Positions 22,050-34,622 of a stretch of 64,000 nt of DNA are shown here, piece by piece. Location: positions 336,059-400,058 of the forward strand of contig CACVBU010000532.1 of the NCBI GenBank assembly GCA_902728285.1. Direction: 5' to 3'. Position 1 is the stretch's first letter; each line of letters begins with the position of its first letter. This DNA is from Clytia hemisphaerica. Taxonomy: Eukaryota > Cnidaria > Hydrozoa > Leptothecata > Clytiidae. The translations under genes were made by a program, and so were the position numbers. The notes beneath the pieces were generated by a model. It was not told the origin of the DNA and did not search any database. It worked only from the letters and a program-made list of their open reading frames with translations.

Positions 22050-24060
22050 AATGAGGCATTAAGATCAGATTTCCTGTATACACATTAAAGAGATGTTTGC
22101 TTGATGCTGTTTATGTAATGGAAGATGAAGTTGTGCAAATTAATCAAATTTCCTTTCTTTTCCTGTTTGTCTATGAAGGGTTGTTTACTTCACGCGCACC
22201 CTTCCTCTTCAAACGCTTCCCAATTAATCCAAAACTCAAATCAAATTCGAAAAGGGGTGTTCTCTAGGTAAGAGACGCAACAACCTTAAGACAGGTTTTA
22301 CAAGGTTTTCGAAGTGCACTGAAAGATTTATTTCGATAGGGACAGTAAATCTAGAAAAACAATGCACAGCGAGGATAGATATTTTGGTCAAGTTATCCTG
22401 TAGTTGTACTTTAAAATGCTTTAATCTTTAAAAACAAATATTTGGATGACTTGCAGTGGTGTTTAGACCTAACCCCTATCATTAATTCAGTAATACCCAG
22501 CATTGCTCTGAACTTGTTCTTATTTATTGAGGATTCTGAGCCTTTTTATGAAATTATTCTTCTATAAAATAGAGTATTCTCTGGACCACCCAAAAATCAA
22601 GCATGCATCGATACTTTGAATTCATTTTTATGCTTCTTTTATAAATTGACATGGCTACAATTTTATAGAAGCGTGCACTCTTCATGTCCAGCTGACTGTT
22701 CTCTCAAAGCCTATATTTACATTTGTGAGGTTTCCTTCATTTGGGTAAAACTGTTCTGTTTGACTTGCTTGAAAACAGATACAAAAGTTTACGATTTCGA
22801 AATGAGTGGCAAGATGAAATTATCAGTTCATTTAGCGGGTGAACACAAAAATGCAGAACAAAGGCATTTTCGCTCAGTATTTAATTCACGATTAAAAGGC
22901 ATTAAGAGGTAATTAAAAAATTGAATTTTCAATTTCAACTTTTACAATTGGATGTCTAGAGAGATTGAATCGAAGAGTTGATGCCATTAATTGGAAGAGA
23001 TGATGATTGCGAGATAACTTCCGTCACGTCTTGTACACAAGACCACACCACACGTTTTCTCCCTTCATAAAATCCTGATAACAATCTTCATCAACCCCTA
23101 ATCTCCTAATATTGTAGACTCCATCTAAAATTCGAAAAATTTGAGACAACTTCCGCGCTTCGTGAAAAACTAATTGATCCAATTTTTGGCCGTTAGTCAC
23201 AACACAACCCTAAAGTTTCGAATGTAGTTTTTTAGAAAGGAGCTCGATCATTGGTTCATTGCAAACAAAAGGTTTTGATTCGTTTCTTAGTTCACAGTCT
23301 TTGGCTTTATGTAGAACGGTGGTTGGAAAAAACCCAAAGTACTCTCAAATTAATACGACTGATGAGCCAAAGAAACGCCCCTTGGATTTAAGAGTTTTGA
23401 TTGATCCAGCTTAGATAGCCTGATCTCATTTGCTCCAGAGCTTCATTATGACGTCAATGATGAAATGAGTAAGCAAATGACATACCGTGTGTACAGTCCT
23501 CGAAAGACGACTAAACTATCTGTGGCCATCAATTGAAATACTGGAGACTAACACTATCAGATACAACACAACAAAATAAACTTCGTGAAAAAATACTAAA
23601 TAATGATGAACAGAAGGATTGGAAAAATAATAAGTTAGAAAAACTAGAAATGTATTTGCAGTTTGTTAAAAAAATGATGACGTAGACAAAAATAGATTAA
23701 TTAAAATTCAAATGAACAATTCTATAAATATTTGAGACCAAATAACAATGCGTAATAAATTCATTACCTTTCAATGCAAATAACACAATGACATGGTTCA
23801 TTGATTGTTGGGCTGTCATTATCAAGTCGTTCGTTCGAGGTTCTTAGAAGATGGGAACCATGTTAAAGGTCATTCTACATCGTTAAAAATTTGTGCATAA
23901 TCAATATCCCTAATTAGAGCCAGTCTTTGAAACCCGGGCTTGAGAAACTTTGTCATTTTTTAAGTTTATGTCTATCCACTAAAGTATAAATTCTATCTTC
24001 TATCGTGCAATAAAAAATGTAAAAAAAGGAATTTATTGTAGCCCGAGTTTCCGAAAGACT
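22050..24060. other. no recognised gene
   Basis: Intergenic DNA between the foldback element and the 3' end of the ATP10-like gene. A 98-codon plus-strand frame at 22616-22912 has no recognisable domain. The only exon-like feature is at 23024-23209 on the minus strand, listed separately. Confidence 0.45.
23024..23209 (-). CDS. orphan exon candidate, unknown protein
   Basis: After an acceptor ending TTTAG at 23210, an open frame of 61 codons ends at TGA. The peptide has balanced composition, with KLSQIFRILDGVYNIRRLG in the middle and a cysteine-containing tail. A possible upstream minus-strand start with a GTATGT donor near 23475-23530 is out of phase with it. No family is recognised. It could be a relic or chance. 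Confidence 0.25.
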   Translation of the reverse strand, partial: GCVVTNGQKLDQLVFHEARKLSQIFRILDGVYNIRRLGVDEDCYQDFMKGENVWCGLVYKT

Positions 24061-24076
24061 TTTATAAGCAATATTT

Positions 24077-27000
24077 TCAAGTGGCTGATGAGGTCTGGTT
24101 GGTTCCATTATCACCATCATTATTTTGGCATGGCTCATCGCCGAATGACTTCATTTTATTGTCCGCCAGTTCGCCTGACGCAGTCAAATGAGAACGTACT
24201 CGTTGAAGCACCGACGGGTAAAAAGACGTCTGGAATACACGAAGAACCAATCTGGAAGGAAATTCAATAAATTCAATGTCAACCTTTCAAACCTAGTGTG
24301 ATATACCGTAGATAAACATTTATAGAAGCCCGAGAATAGACACCTTTGGTCATAACTTCTGTCCATTAAAATTCCTGACCAGATTTTTTAGACAAGAAAC
24401 AACACTTCTCATCGATAAGTAAATTAATGTGGTATTTAGAAAAGGTTAAAGGAAATCATAAAGGTGCCGTGGTATAGTGGTAGTCGACCTTGGCTTCTGT
24501 GCAGGAGGCCAGGGTTCGATTCCCACTCACGGCAGTTCACTTGGCAAGTGAACGTTCCTTCGCCCGGGTCAACCCATGCCATGTGAGGGGAATTGGGCAG
24601 TCAGTTCGAGGTGCTGACGGGACGCTCATTAGTAAGCGTCTATAGTTGCGAGAATAGGCCTCTAAAGCCTCCTGCAACTCAACCAAATAGAAAAAAAATA
24701 GAAAAAAATCTTTAGTAATTTAGTTCAAAATCTTTGATCTGTGGCTATGATGTATGAAGCGATAAATGTGAATTTTCTTCCAAAGGGAATGGTGAAAACA
24801 CAATGACCTACCTTGGTAGTACAGCAAGGAAAGGACAGAAGATTAACAACAACCAGAATTCTGCATGGCCCATCAAGTGGAAAATACCCCAATACAAACT
24901 GACTTCAGTGAATGCGGAATAGATGAAGAAATACAAGAAGGAGATGACCACACTTCCAAAGATGATCACAAAATGGATGATCGTCTAAACGAGAAAGAAT
25001 GTACTCTTGTCTCCCGAATAGACGTTCCCCCCGCTAATTGCTAAGAGAAAAAAATCCATCCCCCCGCTCTTATTAAGACCCCCCCCCGCTAAATTCGAAT
25101 AATTCAATATTTTATTACAGTGTAGATAGACCTTAAACTTGTTAAAATTTTCCTTTGTGTTAGTATTTCTTCTTATTTTACGTTATTTTACGTGTTCATT
25201 TGTTAAAGTTTCTTTTTTTGCTGTTGAAATTGATATCAGTTAAAAACAATTCTGTCTTCAAATTACCCCCCCCCTCTTATTCCACCCCCCCGCTTATTAG
25301 AATTTAGAAAATTATCCTACCCCCTGCTTATTCGGACCCCCCCCCCCCCGTCTATTCGGGAGACAAGAGTAAACCATTAGCCGGCGGAGAGAGGTTTTAT
25401 GAGAACTATACACTTGGGTGATGCTGAAAGCTGTAAAGTGGTCTTACCCAGTTCGGTGTTTCGATAGCACAATGAAGGTTTGCAGTCACTACCGCCAACT
25501 GGTGGAATAATATACCAAGCACCAGCATACCAGCGTTCGGTAAACTCAAATATGTAAAATACGGAATGAAAAACAAAATCAAGCTTTGATAGAAAGCATC
25601 AATGATGGACACCCAAAACCAGGGGCGTGTGTACGCTTTACCATATTGTCCTAACTGATATAATATAGGTCGTGAAAAGACCGCCTTCTCGGGAAGACAT
25701 TGATCAAACACGCCATTGAAGATGGGCGGAAGAGAAGTGAACGCCAAATTGTATAAAATAAGTGAAACGTCATCAATTGTATTGGAGCCCGAAAATCCGT
25801 TGTATATTTGATACCAGAATAATAATGCCACAAACATCTGAAAAAGAAGATTTATTGTGTTTAAAGAAAGGCTAAAGCTATGTATTGTATGACATGCGAG
25901 AACTTATTCGTCCGAAATGTGGAAACAGAAAAATATTTTGTATATCAAAAGCACGTGGGAGAAAACAGTAAAACATGAATAATTATATACTACTCACAGC
26001 GTTTTTGTAGAAAAAGTATAAAATCATTCTAGAGATTCGTTCATAACACCAGAAGCCATGCAATAACAACAAACGCTTCAAGAAATAGAAACGCCCAAGC
26101 ACGAAATCGCTGGCCATCACAGCTTGCACCCCTTCTTGTCCTGCTATTCCAACTCCAATCTGCAAGGAAAGAGAAAAGTCATGGTAATGAAGACAAGGCT
26201 GCCCTGCTTAACAATATCAAAAAAAATTCACTCAAAACTAATTAATATCAAAGAGCAGCTAATAAGAAAGTATGAAAGAAAACCAAAGGTTTGAATAGGG
26301 TATACAGTTTTACTTTAGGTACTTAGCGTATAAAAGCATAACTTTCAGTGACACAACAAGTGAACAGCTTTGATCCAAATTTGCATACCTCAGCAGTTTG
26401 CAGCATACTGACGTCATTTGCGCCATCACCGATAGCGAGTGTCATGACTTTCAGGTTGTCACGGACCAACTTCACCACTGACGCCTACAAATGAAACAAG
26501 TTTGAGATAGCATAATATTAGGCTTTCTTTAATCGTAACAAGACAACTTCAGAGTGAACTATAATAGAGCTACAAAACGAATTTTATTGTACAGTCATAA
26601 GTTAAATTCAAGTTTTAAAAGCACAAAAAGGGAAGTCATTTATCATACTTTTTGAAGAGGTGTGGCACGGCAACAGATGACTGATTCACAACGTTTGGCG
26701 ATCTCGATGAACGTCGAGTCTAAAGGTTTCTCTAAAGTGAACGACAGTGTAATCCCATCGATGATAAGAGCTAGCGGAGGTCGAGAGTTTTGATCGGTCG
26801 AATAACGATGTGTCGGAAGCACCGTGTAACTGGGCCATTGAGAGTCCAGCCTCATTTTGATTTGTTGAAGAAGTTCTTTACATTGTTCCTTTGTGGACGA
26901 ATTTAATGTAATGATTTCCATGGCAGGATCAAGAAGTTTGCAGGAGAAACCAATGTTCACTGCAGTTTCCTAAAGTGAAACAAAAGAAAATTTCACCTTC

Positions 27001-30000
27001 GTTATCACGCAGTAACCAGACCGTGCCTAGACATCTATCCATCTCTGCGTTCTGTTCTGTTTCAAAATATATCGAAGCCTCTCTTTTGGTTAGAAATAAC
27101 CTGATTCAACCCCTGGAATGAACCAACAACATGGCTTCATTCAGTTTCGGAACCATAATATAGGAAAGTGCTATTGTCGCTATTGTAATACTCATGAATT
27201 TTTTTTTGTGGACGAACTTTTCACGAAAAATCTCCACTGATTAGCTATAATCGATTTCAAACGAGTGGATTAAACATAGAAATAGAACAGGGAAGCAAGG
27301 TAACAAACCTGTTTGTCACCAGTAAGAATCCATAGTTTGATACCAGCATGACGTAAACTTGCAATGGTTTCTGGGACACCTTCTTGTAAGCGATCGTCAA
27401 TACCTGAAAACAGATTTAGAGTGAGTGGAAATGTAAAGCTCACGCAAATCTTTTACAGATAATAAATGACATAAATGGCTAAAAACACTGTCCACTCTAG
27501 TATTATTGTTTGAAACAGTCGAAAAAATACGAGAAATGAATGTACCTGTGGCTCCAAGTAATGTGAAATTGGTCTCGATAGTTTCAGCTGATTGAGCGAG
27601 TTTTTCGTCTCGATCAGTCAAAGCAACTTCTGCTTGTTTGTGTTGTTCAAGCCATCCCTCATATTCTTCCTCTGATAAATCCTAAACGCGAAGGGGAATG
27701 TATCAAACTGTTAAACTCAGGGTTTCCGCATATTCACATCACGATGGTAACTATTTATAAAGCATAGTTAAAAAAAAACTTCTGACAGCTCACCCTTTTC
27801 GCTATACACAAAGTACGAAGACCATCTTTTGCAAAACCTTCCAGTTGCTCGTCTGTGTTTTTCACCAGATCTTCTACGGAAAAATAAGTTTAGTATTTTT
27901 TTCAGTTTTATTGAAAATTGATCTAAAGATCTTTCTTCGTCCTTGAAGACATGATTGATTGCTTTAGTGAACTCTAAGGATCCTAAATCCTCAAATCCTT
28001 AATTGTACTTAGAAACACAACCGTCAAATATCTAAAGATGATGTACGAGGTACACAAAACAAAACACAAATTTCGAAGAATTACCTTGGTCATCAGCCAA
28101 TCGGCTCATAATTGTAGTGTCAGCACCTTTGGAGTACATTTTAATTTGGCCTTCGTCATCACGAACGATAATAGACATTCGTTTACGCGCAGAATCGAAA
28201 GTCAACACCTGAAGAATATCATATACTTTGATCTCACCGTCCGGCGTGGTGAAAAAGATTTGCTCAGGCGTTCGGTTAGCTAGTTTATAATTATAAAGAC
28301 TTGAAGCTTTGACAAGAGCACCTTCATCAGGTGACTCGTATTCATAAGTTGGCACCAGCCCATAGTTCAACCAACTATTTATACTATCTATACTTCGTGA
28401 TAAACGATCAGAAATCTTTGTAGAAAACACACGCACTCGGCGTTCAGTCGATAAAAAATCTACACCACTGTCATTCAATCTGACTAAACCGTTCTCCGTT
28501 TGTGGCGAAGCAGGGTCGATGGTGACCTCTGGTCCACTCATTGTCATAGAACGCGGTAAATGCTTGATGTTTGCACTTCCGTTCAAAGAGTTCGTCGGTA
28601 AAGATAATTTCTTATGCGTGGTTGTACCATTTAGTGTTCCGTTACGCTCATCTTCGGCGAAGGTGAAATCAGCGGATGTTTCGAGGGTGTCACTGATGAC
28701 TTCAGGTTGCGAGGAGACTACTACTGTATTGCAGATGGTCAAAACGGTAAAGAATTCGTCCCACGTTCTCATGAGGTCATCACCGTTTGCTTTGTCAGTA
28801 TCTTTGTACAAGCGTTCACAAAGCTGCATTGTATCTTCGTCATCGCGACCTGTAAAAATATTTAATATCAATAAAAAAAGTTCACAATTTATTTAATGGT
28901 TCGGCACCGATTCATGTTGTAGATAGTCTTTTCAGATTTCTTTGAAATTTGTAAAACGCTTCGCTCGTGCACTACCCTTTCCATCTCAAAATCTCTAATT
29001 TTCTGTAGTTTAAGATAACAAACCAAAGGCTCACCTTCCGGATGGACAAAAGAGTGTCCAGCAATGGAATATTTCTTGAATACCATTTTATTTTCGGTCA
29101 GTGTTCCCGTCTTATCGGAGAAGATGTATTGGATTTGACCAAGATCTTCATTAATGTTGGTGGCCCTACATACTGGATATTGAGCAGTTTCAGGGTAATA
29201 CAATCCTATGTCGTGGTTGATGAAGTACACTTGACCCAATTTGACGATCTCCACCGAAACATACAACGAGATAGGGATAATAACCTGCAAGAAACAGAGC
29301 ATTCCTTCGAAGACATTTTTGTTTAAATAATACAGGCATCTAGGTAGTTCAGGGTGTTAAAATGTCACTTCCCAGGTCTTGGTTTATTCAGGGAAGAAAA
29401 TGATTAGTTCCCAAACCTGGAATAATATCCGAAGGTTGAAAGAAGGTTGAAAGTAATTTTGCAGAATTCTGTGCCTGAGCATCTTAGTTAAAGCTGGGAA
29501 GTAAGGATTGATGTGTAATTTGATATTATTGAGGAATATTTAGATTTTTCCTAAAAAATCAGAAAGATGTTTATATTCGGACTTTGCTGTTTCTTATATT
29601 GAGGAATATATTAAATATGTTTGACAAAACACTACATCGTGCGTTAGGGGGTCGATTAGTAAAGGATTAAGAAAAACTAACAACTTTCAAAGATCGAATA
29701 TCTCGCTCTGTCAAAAGACCTCACAAGACCATCAATGAAATGGAGGAAAGGTATTTAGTCCAAAGTTAAACATTTTTAATACAATAATAACCGGTTAGTG
29801 AGGGCTGTACTGAGAAATATTGCCCGAGGTCAAGTAATGACCGAGCTTGCGAGGTTGTTGCGTTGACCGAGGGCAATATTTTCAGTACAGCCCGAAAAAA
29901 CCGGTCATTATTGTATTTGTTAACCGTTTCCTTCAGCTTCGATAGATTTTTAGCGCTTTATCCAGGAAAAATAGCGAAATAAAGCGAGGAAAACAAGGGA

Positions 30001-33000
30001 AAAGAGATAAAACATTTTTTTATTTTCTGACAAAAACAAAAACACATTGTTCATTTTCCTTTGAAAAAAGTAACGTCACAATGAATTTTCCTAACGACGG
30101 GCAACTCTGGGCAGTGTAGGCCCGTCGTCATGCAAAAAGTACCAATTGCATTGCGCAAAAAGCCGTGTAGCCCGCTTTGAAAAAGTAACCGGTTAAAAAT
30201 ACATAATAATGATGGCACCAACCTGTAGAATGATGACGAAAGTCAAGAAACGTAGGAAGCCTTCAAAAGCTGGTGAATCTGCAACATAACCCATGAACAT
30301 ATCTTCATACAGACCATTCTCGCTCGTCCAATATCCAGTACCTAAGAATGAGACAATCAAAGGTGCAAACACTACAATTCCTCTGTGTGCAATTTTTCAA
30401 TACACAAGTTTTTAATCATTTAAAATACATTCTATAAATGAAAACCCCAGAGCCCGGGGCACTGACCTTGACAGCCGACGGGGACGTGCCGCTGGAGTTT
30501 GAAAAGTGGACCCTGTCAGATAAAGATGTTTGGTAAATTTGGGACCCTGTCGGAAGGAAAATCGAAAAAGAATTCATATTCTCACCCTAAAAAGTGGCAA
30601 AAATGACGAAATGTAGACAAAAGATTGACAATTTTTCAAATCTCCACCCTGAAAATTGTCCAACATAGCCAAAAGACGACCCTGTCAGGTACAAATGTTG
30701 AAAATTAGTAAATTTGGACCCTGTCAGATGCCTAAAAAAGGAACCCTGACCAGCAACACGTCCCCGTTCCCAATGTCGCCCGAGTGCCTCCCCCAGACCC
30801 CAGAGCTTGTTGTTTCTATTAAAAATAGAATGTTTGAGCGGCTACAGTCAAAGAGTTTGTTAGCCTTTTTTGATAATTGAAAAAGGGGTTTGATATTATT
30901 TGGTCAAATTAAATTAGACAGTGTGTTTATAAAATGTATCATGTAGATTCGAATGAAGCGCAAATTCAAAGCGTAGAATCAGAAAAGAATGATATTTGAG
31001 AAATAGAAATGTTTCAAAAAACTAATTAAAACTTCAATCGAAATAATTGAAACGATATAGTACAGTTGAACTCTTCTGGCGAGAGAAAATCACCAAGTCG
31101 AAGTAACATTAAGATATCTTAAAAGTAATGGATTCGAAATTCCAAGAAAAGGAAAACATAATGAACAGATTGAAAATACTGGAGATGATAGTCCAAGAAA
31201 ACAGAAGGACGATTGGGAAATTAATGGATCTTCAAAACAATGTGAAGAGTGTGAAGAAGGAGGGAGGTGTGTTGAATGAGGATTTAGAGAACGAACTTTT
31301 TGAAGAAGTTCTTTATTTGGATGATGTGAACGCCTTAAGAACTGATTCAGCATTGTCTAACAAAAAAGTAGACAAAAAATCAACCGAAAAAATTGAAAGA
31401 AATAATACAAACGGAAAAGGTTTTACAGTTAACTTGGACAGGAATAAAGTGACACCCCTACAAAAGGTGACAAAAAAGAAGATCAGTATGTTTCAACGCG
31501 AAGGGGAGAGTGAAATAGAAAAGAAAATCAGCGAAGAGAGGATGCGCTATGCTGAAGGGTTGACAATCCATGGTGCAAACAGGGTAGCCACTGGAAGACC
31601 CTTCAGTAAGGTGGTTTGGTCAATACTTATCATTGCTTCATTCGTCACAGCCGTTCTCATCTCAAAACAGCACCTTGATGCGTATATGAGTAGCAAAAGC
31701 CACACCCATACCAAAATAGTCTCGCAACAAACCATGGAGAGGCCTGCTATCACCGTCTGTGACTGGATAAGTGTGCATAAAGCAAGACAAAGTTTCGAAG
31801 AAGGATCATTTATTTATTCTCATCCTAAGGTTGTGGATGAAATACATCATTGCGATCATGGACTTGCAGAATGTGAAATGTTCAATGGATCTGCTTTGAT
31901 CTATGCAGAATCTTTCAGTGGTGAGACATGGGGCTTCAATACTCAACGATTAAACCATCATATCGAGGTTGACAATGTCACCAATTGCTTTACTTTTAAA
32001 AGCGAAATAACCCAAGATACACCGTTAGACCTGTTGCAAATCAAAGTACTCGCAAATAGGACATACGATCGCTTTTGGACTGAGATGTATGTTAACCCTG
32101 AAACAGAAACATTCCCAGAGGCAACAGAATCAGTTTATTGGGTAAGTGAAGGATACTACCATATACTGCTCGAGAAACGAATCACGACACGTCTTGGCGA
32201 ACCTTTCACAGAATGCGTCCAAGGAAGTGGTACACCAATACAAAATAAATTCACTGGTAACTACACTATCAGAAAATGCAAAAAGAGTTGTCTACTTGAA
32301 GAAGTTTTTGCAAAATGTGGTGCCATTCCTCACATGTACAAAAAACATATGCGAGAAACACACCAATTTGAGACCAAAGAGTTCTTTAACTTTACAACTG
32401 GAAAAAGATGTTTGGAGGAAGTACAAAGAGATCAAAATGTAACAAGAAATTGTAACACTCGTTGCGAATTACCACCATGTTTTGAAATTGACTTCAAAGT
32501 GGATATCAGTTACCATATCTCCAACCATCCAAACCTTTTAGATTTGACGTTCACCTATCAATCATTCTTGGTAGAGATTATTGAAGAGCAACCTGCGTAC
32601 ACGTGGGAGGATTTATTCGCAAATTTTGGAGGTTGTGTTGGCTTGATGACGGGAGCATCTATTCTCTCGCTTTTCGAACTCTGTATTTTCTTTGGGTTGA
32701 TCCTCTTCGATTACTTCGACCTTTACACCAAGGTGACCGAGAAAGCGATCGGCAAAAAGAAAAAACCCTAGCTTCACTGTCCTGTAAACATCATCTGCAT
32801 CGCAACGACAAATAAGGTTCCAACAGACTTCATATAAGCTACGATACCGCAATTTATTTACGGATACTAAAACTCTATATTAACTTGAATGAGAGAAAAA
32901 AAGGTTCAGAACTTACCAATGGCACCAGTCAAGCATAGAACGAATAGGATTGCAACACAACCTAAAACATCTTTATTGATATCTTTCTCCAATCGACTCC

Positions 33001-34622
33001 TCTTGTAACGTGTTCCACTATTATTCAACATGGCTTTCGTATCATGACCTGAAAAATGACGGCGATCAGAGTGTGTGAAAAAAAATATTAATTTTAATTA
33101 TAACTATAAATTTAGCACATCATCTAGCAGGTAATTTAGAGCTGTTGAACTGCTATTATTGAGAAGTAGCAGAGATCAGGATTTTGTTATCAAACTAAAA
33201 CAAAAAAAAAACTATATTTCAGGGGCGGTTTATCATGGGCTGGCCAGGAAAAGTGGGAAAATCGATCATTATTGTTTTTGACGAATCAAATAGCTGAAAT
33301 AGATCCCAGTCTTCCCGTCTGAAATAGCTGAGCTAGCAAAACTCCCCTTTATCAAGCTTTTATTCAAAATTCATTTCTCTCGTCTGACATACCAGCATAG
33401 ATAACCAAGCCATACAATGATTCAGTATTTTTGATAACACATCCTCTAAGCAAAAGGTTGTTTCGATCGATAGCTATCTCTCCACCATTTGATTGCACTC
33501 TAAAACACATCAGGAATGATTCAATAATTATAGTATAGTAAAATCATATGTCCCTAATTTTTCGAGGGTTGACCTCTTTTGACGGTGCAAGGATAAACTG
33601 ACCATGATAAAAGATAAGTGCCCGAAATTTTATTGGATGCAAAGTAATAAAAATTTCTCAAAGAATGAAACACATTAAGAGTAATGCTTACATGTAACCA
33701 TAGAAGTTATGAAGGTTGTTGTTAGGGGTTTCACATTTGACCTGAAACGTCACATCTTCTTTCACTTTGAAAATATGCCCGTCCTAAGGAGCAAGGTAGC
33801 ATTTTTAATAAATTTTACACAGTCCTTAATGGGCGGTTTGTTCATCGCAGCTTTTCTAAAAATTCAAAGGTCCTATTAATTTCAGATGATGTTTTTTACC
33901 TCTAGAAATCCTTTGGGAATTTGCTTTTGTTTGAGATTGGTTTCTCCATCGAGGTTAGCAGTTGAAACATGACACAAACCATTTTCATCACTTGAGTTCA
34001 AGAGAAGCATGTCTGCTGGCAGAATATCATTGTTATATAATTTGACGATATCTCCAACTTCTATATTCGACCATTTCTTGTCTGGAAACTTCTCTGTGTC
34101 ACTAATAAGAATAGATAGATAGAAATTGGTTTTCTATAAGATATCTTTAACCTTATAAAAAACATAGCCATTTAACTAAGGCTTTCTAAGGAGTAAAGAA
34201 ATAATAGTCACTAACCTGTCATACACAGCTGCGATTCTGTTGTTGACGATTTTATCTGAACTGTATCTTTGTCTGTCTTCTATAAGATCTTTGATTGCAG
34301 TAACAGCCAAAACAAAAATTAACGGGAGCATTGCAATCTCTTTACCAAATGCATTTACCGCAGGAATCCAATTCAAAATAACAATAAACAAAAAGTAAAC
34401 ATTGGCAAATCTATGAAATTGTTCGAAAAGGTTCTTTGGTAGGAAACTCAGTAAAGTATATTTGGTAGTTTTGATTTTGTTGTTTTTATGTTTTTGTGTT
34501 GAGGTTTTGGAATCTTCAGATTTGAGGATGGCGGATGGGATGACAGTCCAAGTATTGTCAACCTCTCCATTGTCAGCTGATTGGCTGCTTTGACCAGGGA
34601 GGTTAAATTTCTTGCGAACCAT
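24077..34622 (-). CDS. ATP10: P4-type phospholipid flippase, ATP10 class (17 exons)
   Basis: Class V P4-ATPase, 1233 aa, moving phospholipids to the cytosolic leaflet, normally with a CDC50 partner. Exons: 34216-34622, 33900-34101, 33692-33783, 33393-33499, 32917-33048, 30223-30341, 29035-29284, 28085-28849, 27794-27873, 27546-27681, 27309-27403, 26649-26969, 26389-26484, 25998-26159, 25448-25837, 24812-24984, 24077-24251; all GT-AG and in phase. The N-terminus has [20 protein letters not shown] then TM1-2. Key motifs: LDGET at 186-190 (actuator domain), PISL at 357-360 (TM4), DKTGT with phosphorylated D410, SKGADT (nucleotide site), LTGDK near 790-794, GDGAND at 921-926. A TM5-10 bundle and short polar tail follow. 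Sequence around TM1-2, TM4 and DKTGT fits ATP10A/B/D better than ATP8 or ATP11. Intron 5 hosts an opposite-strand channel gene. Confidence 0.95.
24464..24709 (+). mobile_element. tRNA-His-derived SINE in an intron
   Basis: The head, 24466-24534, resembles a tRNA. Its 5' end GCCGTGG pairs with the 3' end TCACGGC before A, there is an A box around TATAGTGGTAGTC and a B box GGTTCGATTCC, and GTG sits in the anticodon-loop position (CTTCTGTGCAGGAG). These ends and the GTG fit tRNA-His. The T stem has two mismatches, so it is not a functional tRNA. A body of about 150 bp with small hairpins follows, then an A-rich tail at 24689-24708. It lies in the last intron of the ATP10-like gene, opposite in orientation. 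No target duplication is clear. Confidence 0.8.
25004..25369. mobile_element. poly-C-rich MITE with TA duplication (copy 1)
   Basis: The ends form a perfect inverted repeat: CTCTTGTCTCCCGAATAGAC on the left and its complement on the right. The flanking TA at 25002-25003 and 25370-25371 fits a Tc1/mariner-type target duplication. The interior is rich in C runs next to CGCTTATT-type words and is AT-rich in the middle. It lies in the intron between flippase exons 25448-25837 and 24812-24984. A relative is at 55695-55973. Confidence 0.75.
29778..29917. mobile_element. 140-bp palindromic element in a flippase intron
   Basis: AATACAATAATAACCGGTTA then GGGCTGTACTGA..AATATTGCCCGAGGTCAA on the left is mirrored by TTGACCGAGGGCAATATT, CAGTACAGCCC and CCGGTCATTATTGTATT on the right, with a loop near 29835-29862. 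TAACCGGTTAAAAATACATA at about 30186 may be the end of a larger composite copy. No coding content. Confidence 0.65.
30454..30797. mobile_element. G/C-capped MITE with 9-bp target duplication (copy 3)
   Basis: It begins CCGGGGCACTGACCTTGACA and ends in the inverted sense with GAGTGCCTCCCCC. The flanking direct repeat CCCCAGAGC is perfect (30445-30453 and 30798-30806). Subterminal GGGGACGTGCCGCTGG is mirrored by CCAGCAACACGTCCCC (one mismatch), matching the GGGGGTGCTCCGCTG of the copy at 4129. GACCCTGTCAG-type words repeat inside. It sits in the flippase intron that also holds the channel gene. Confidence 0.75.
31128..32771 (+). CDS. DEG/ENaC-family sodium channel subunit, intronless
   Basis: Subunit of a degenerin/epithelial-type, amiloride-sensitive cation channel (the family includes ASIC and hydrozoan HyNaC peptide-gated channels), 547 aa in one exon. 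Residues 10-40 form a likely coiled coil, and the cytoplasmic N-terminus of about 160 residues is long for the family. The pre-TM1 HG motif is at H148-G149 (LTIHGANRV). TM1 is about 162-179, followed by RPAITVCDW (205-213), the counterpart of the FPAVTIC motif. A large cysteine-rich extracellular domain follows. TM2 begins near 497 with [14 protein letters not shown]; the selectivity filter is G509-A510-S511. The tail is short and lysine-rich. The gene lies wholly inside flippase intron 5 on the other strand. Lack of introns suggests an old retrocopy or intron loss; the frame is intact. The ligand cannot be told from sequence. Confidence 0.93.
   Translation: MDSKFQEKENIMNRLKILEMIVQENRRTIGKLMDLQNNVKSVKKEGGVLNEDLENELFEEVLYLDDVNALRTDSALSNKKVDKKSTEKIERNNTNGKGFTVNLDRNKVTPLQKVTKKKISMFQREGESEIEKKISEERMRYAEGLTIHGANRVATGRPFSKVVWSILIIASFVTAVLISKQHLDAYMSSKSHTHTKIVSQQTMERPAITVCDWISVHKARQSFEEGSFIYSHPKVVDEIHHCDHGLAECEMFNGSALIYAESFSGETWGFNTQRLNHHIEVDNVTNCFTFKSEITQDTPLDLLQIKVLANRTYDRFWTEMYVNPETETFPEATESVYWVSEGYYHILLEKRITTRLGEPFTECVQGSGTPIQNKFTGNYTIRKCKKSCLLEEVFAKCGAIPHMYKKHMRETHQFETKEFFNFTTGKRCLEEVQRDQNVTRNCNTRCELPPCFEIDFKVDISYHISNHPNLLDLTFTYQSFLVEIIEEQPAYTWEDLFANFGGCVGLMTGASILSLFELCIFFGLILFDYFDLYTKVTEKAIGKKKKP

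Noticed and set aside
24466..24534. functional tRNA-His gene
   Set aside because: The acceptor and the boxes are tRNA-like, but the T stem has two mismatches and the head continues into a SINE body and A-rich tail.
28519..28896. 125-codon plus-strand frame
   Set aside because: It is the antisense shadow of the large flippase exon.
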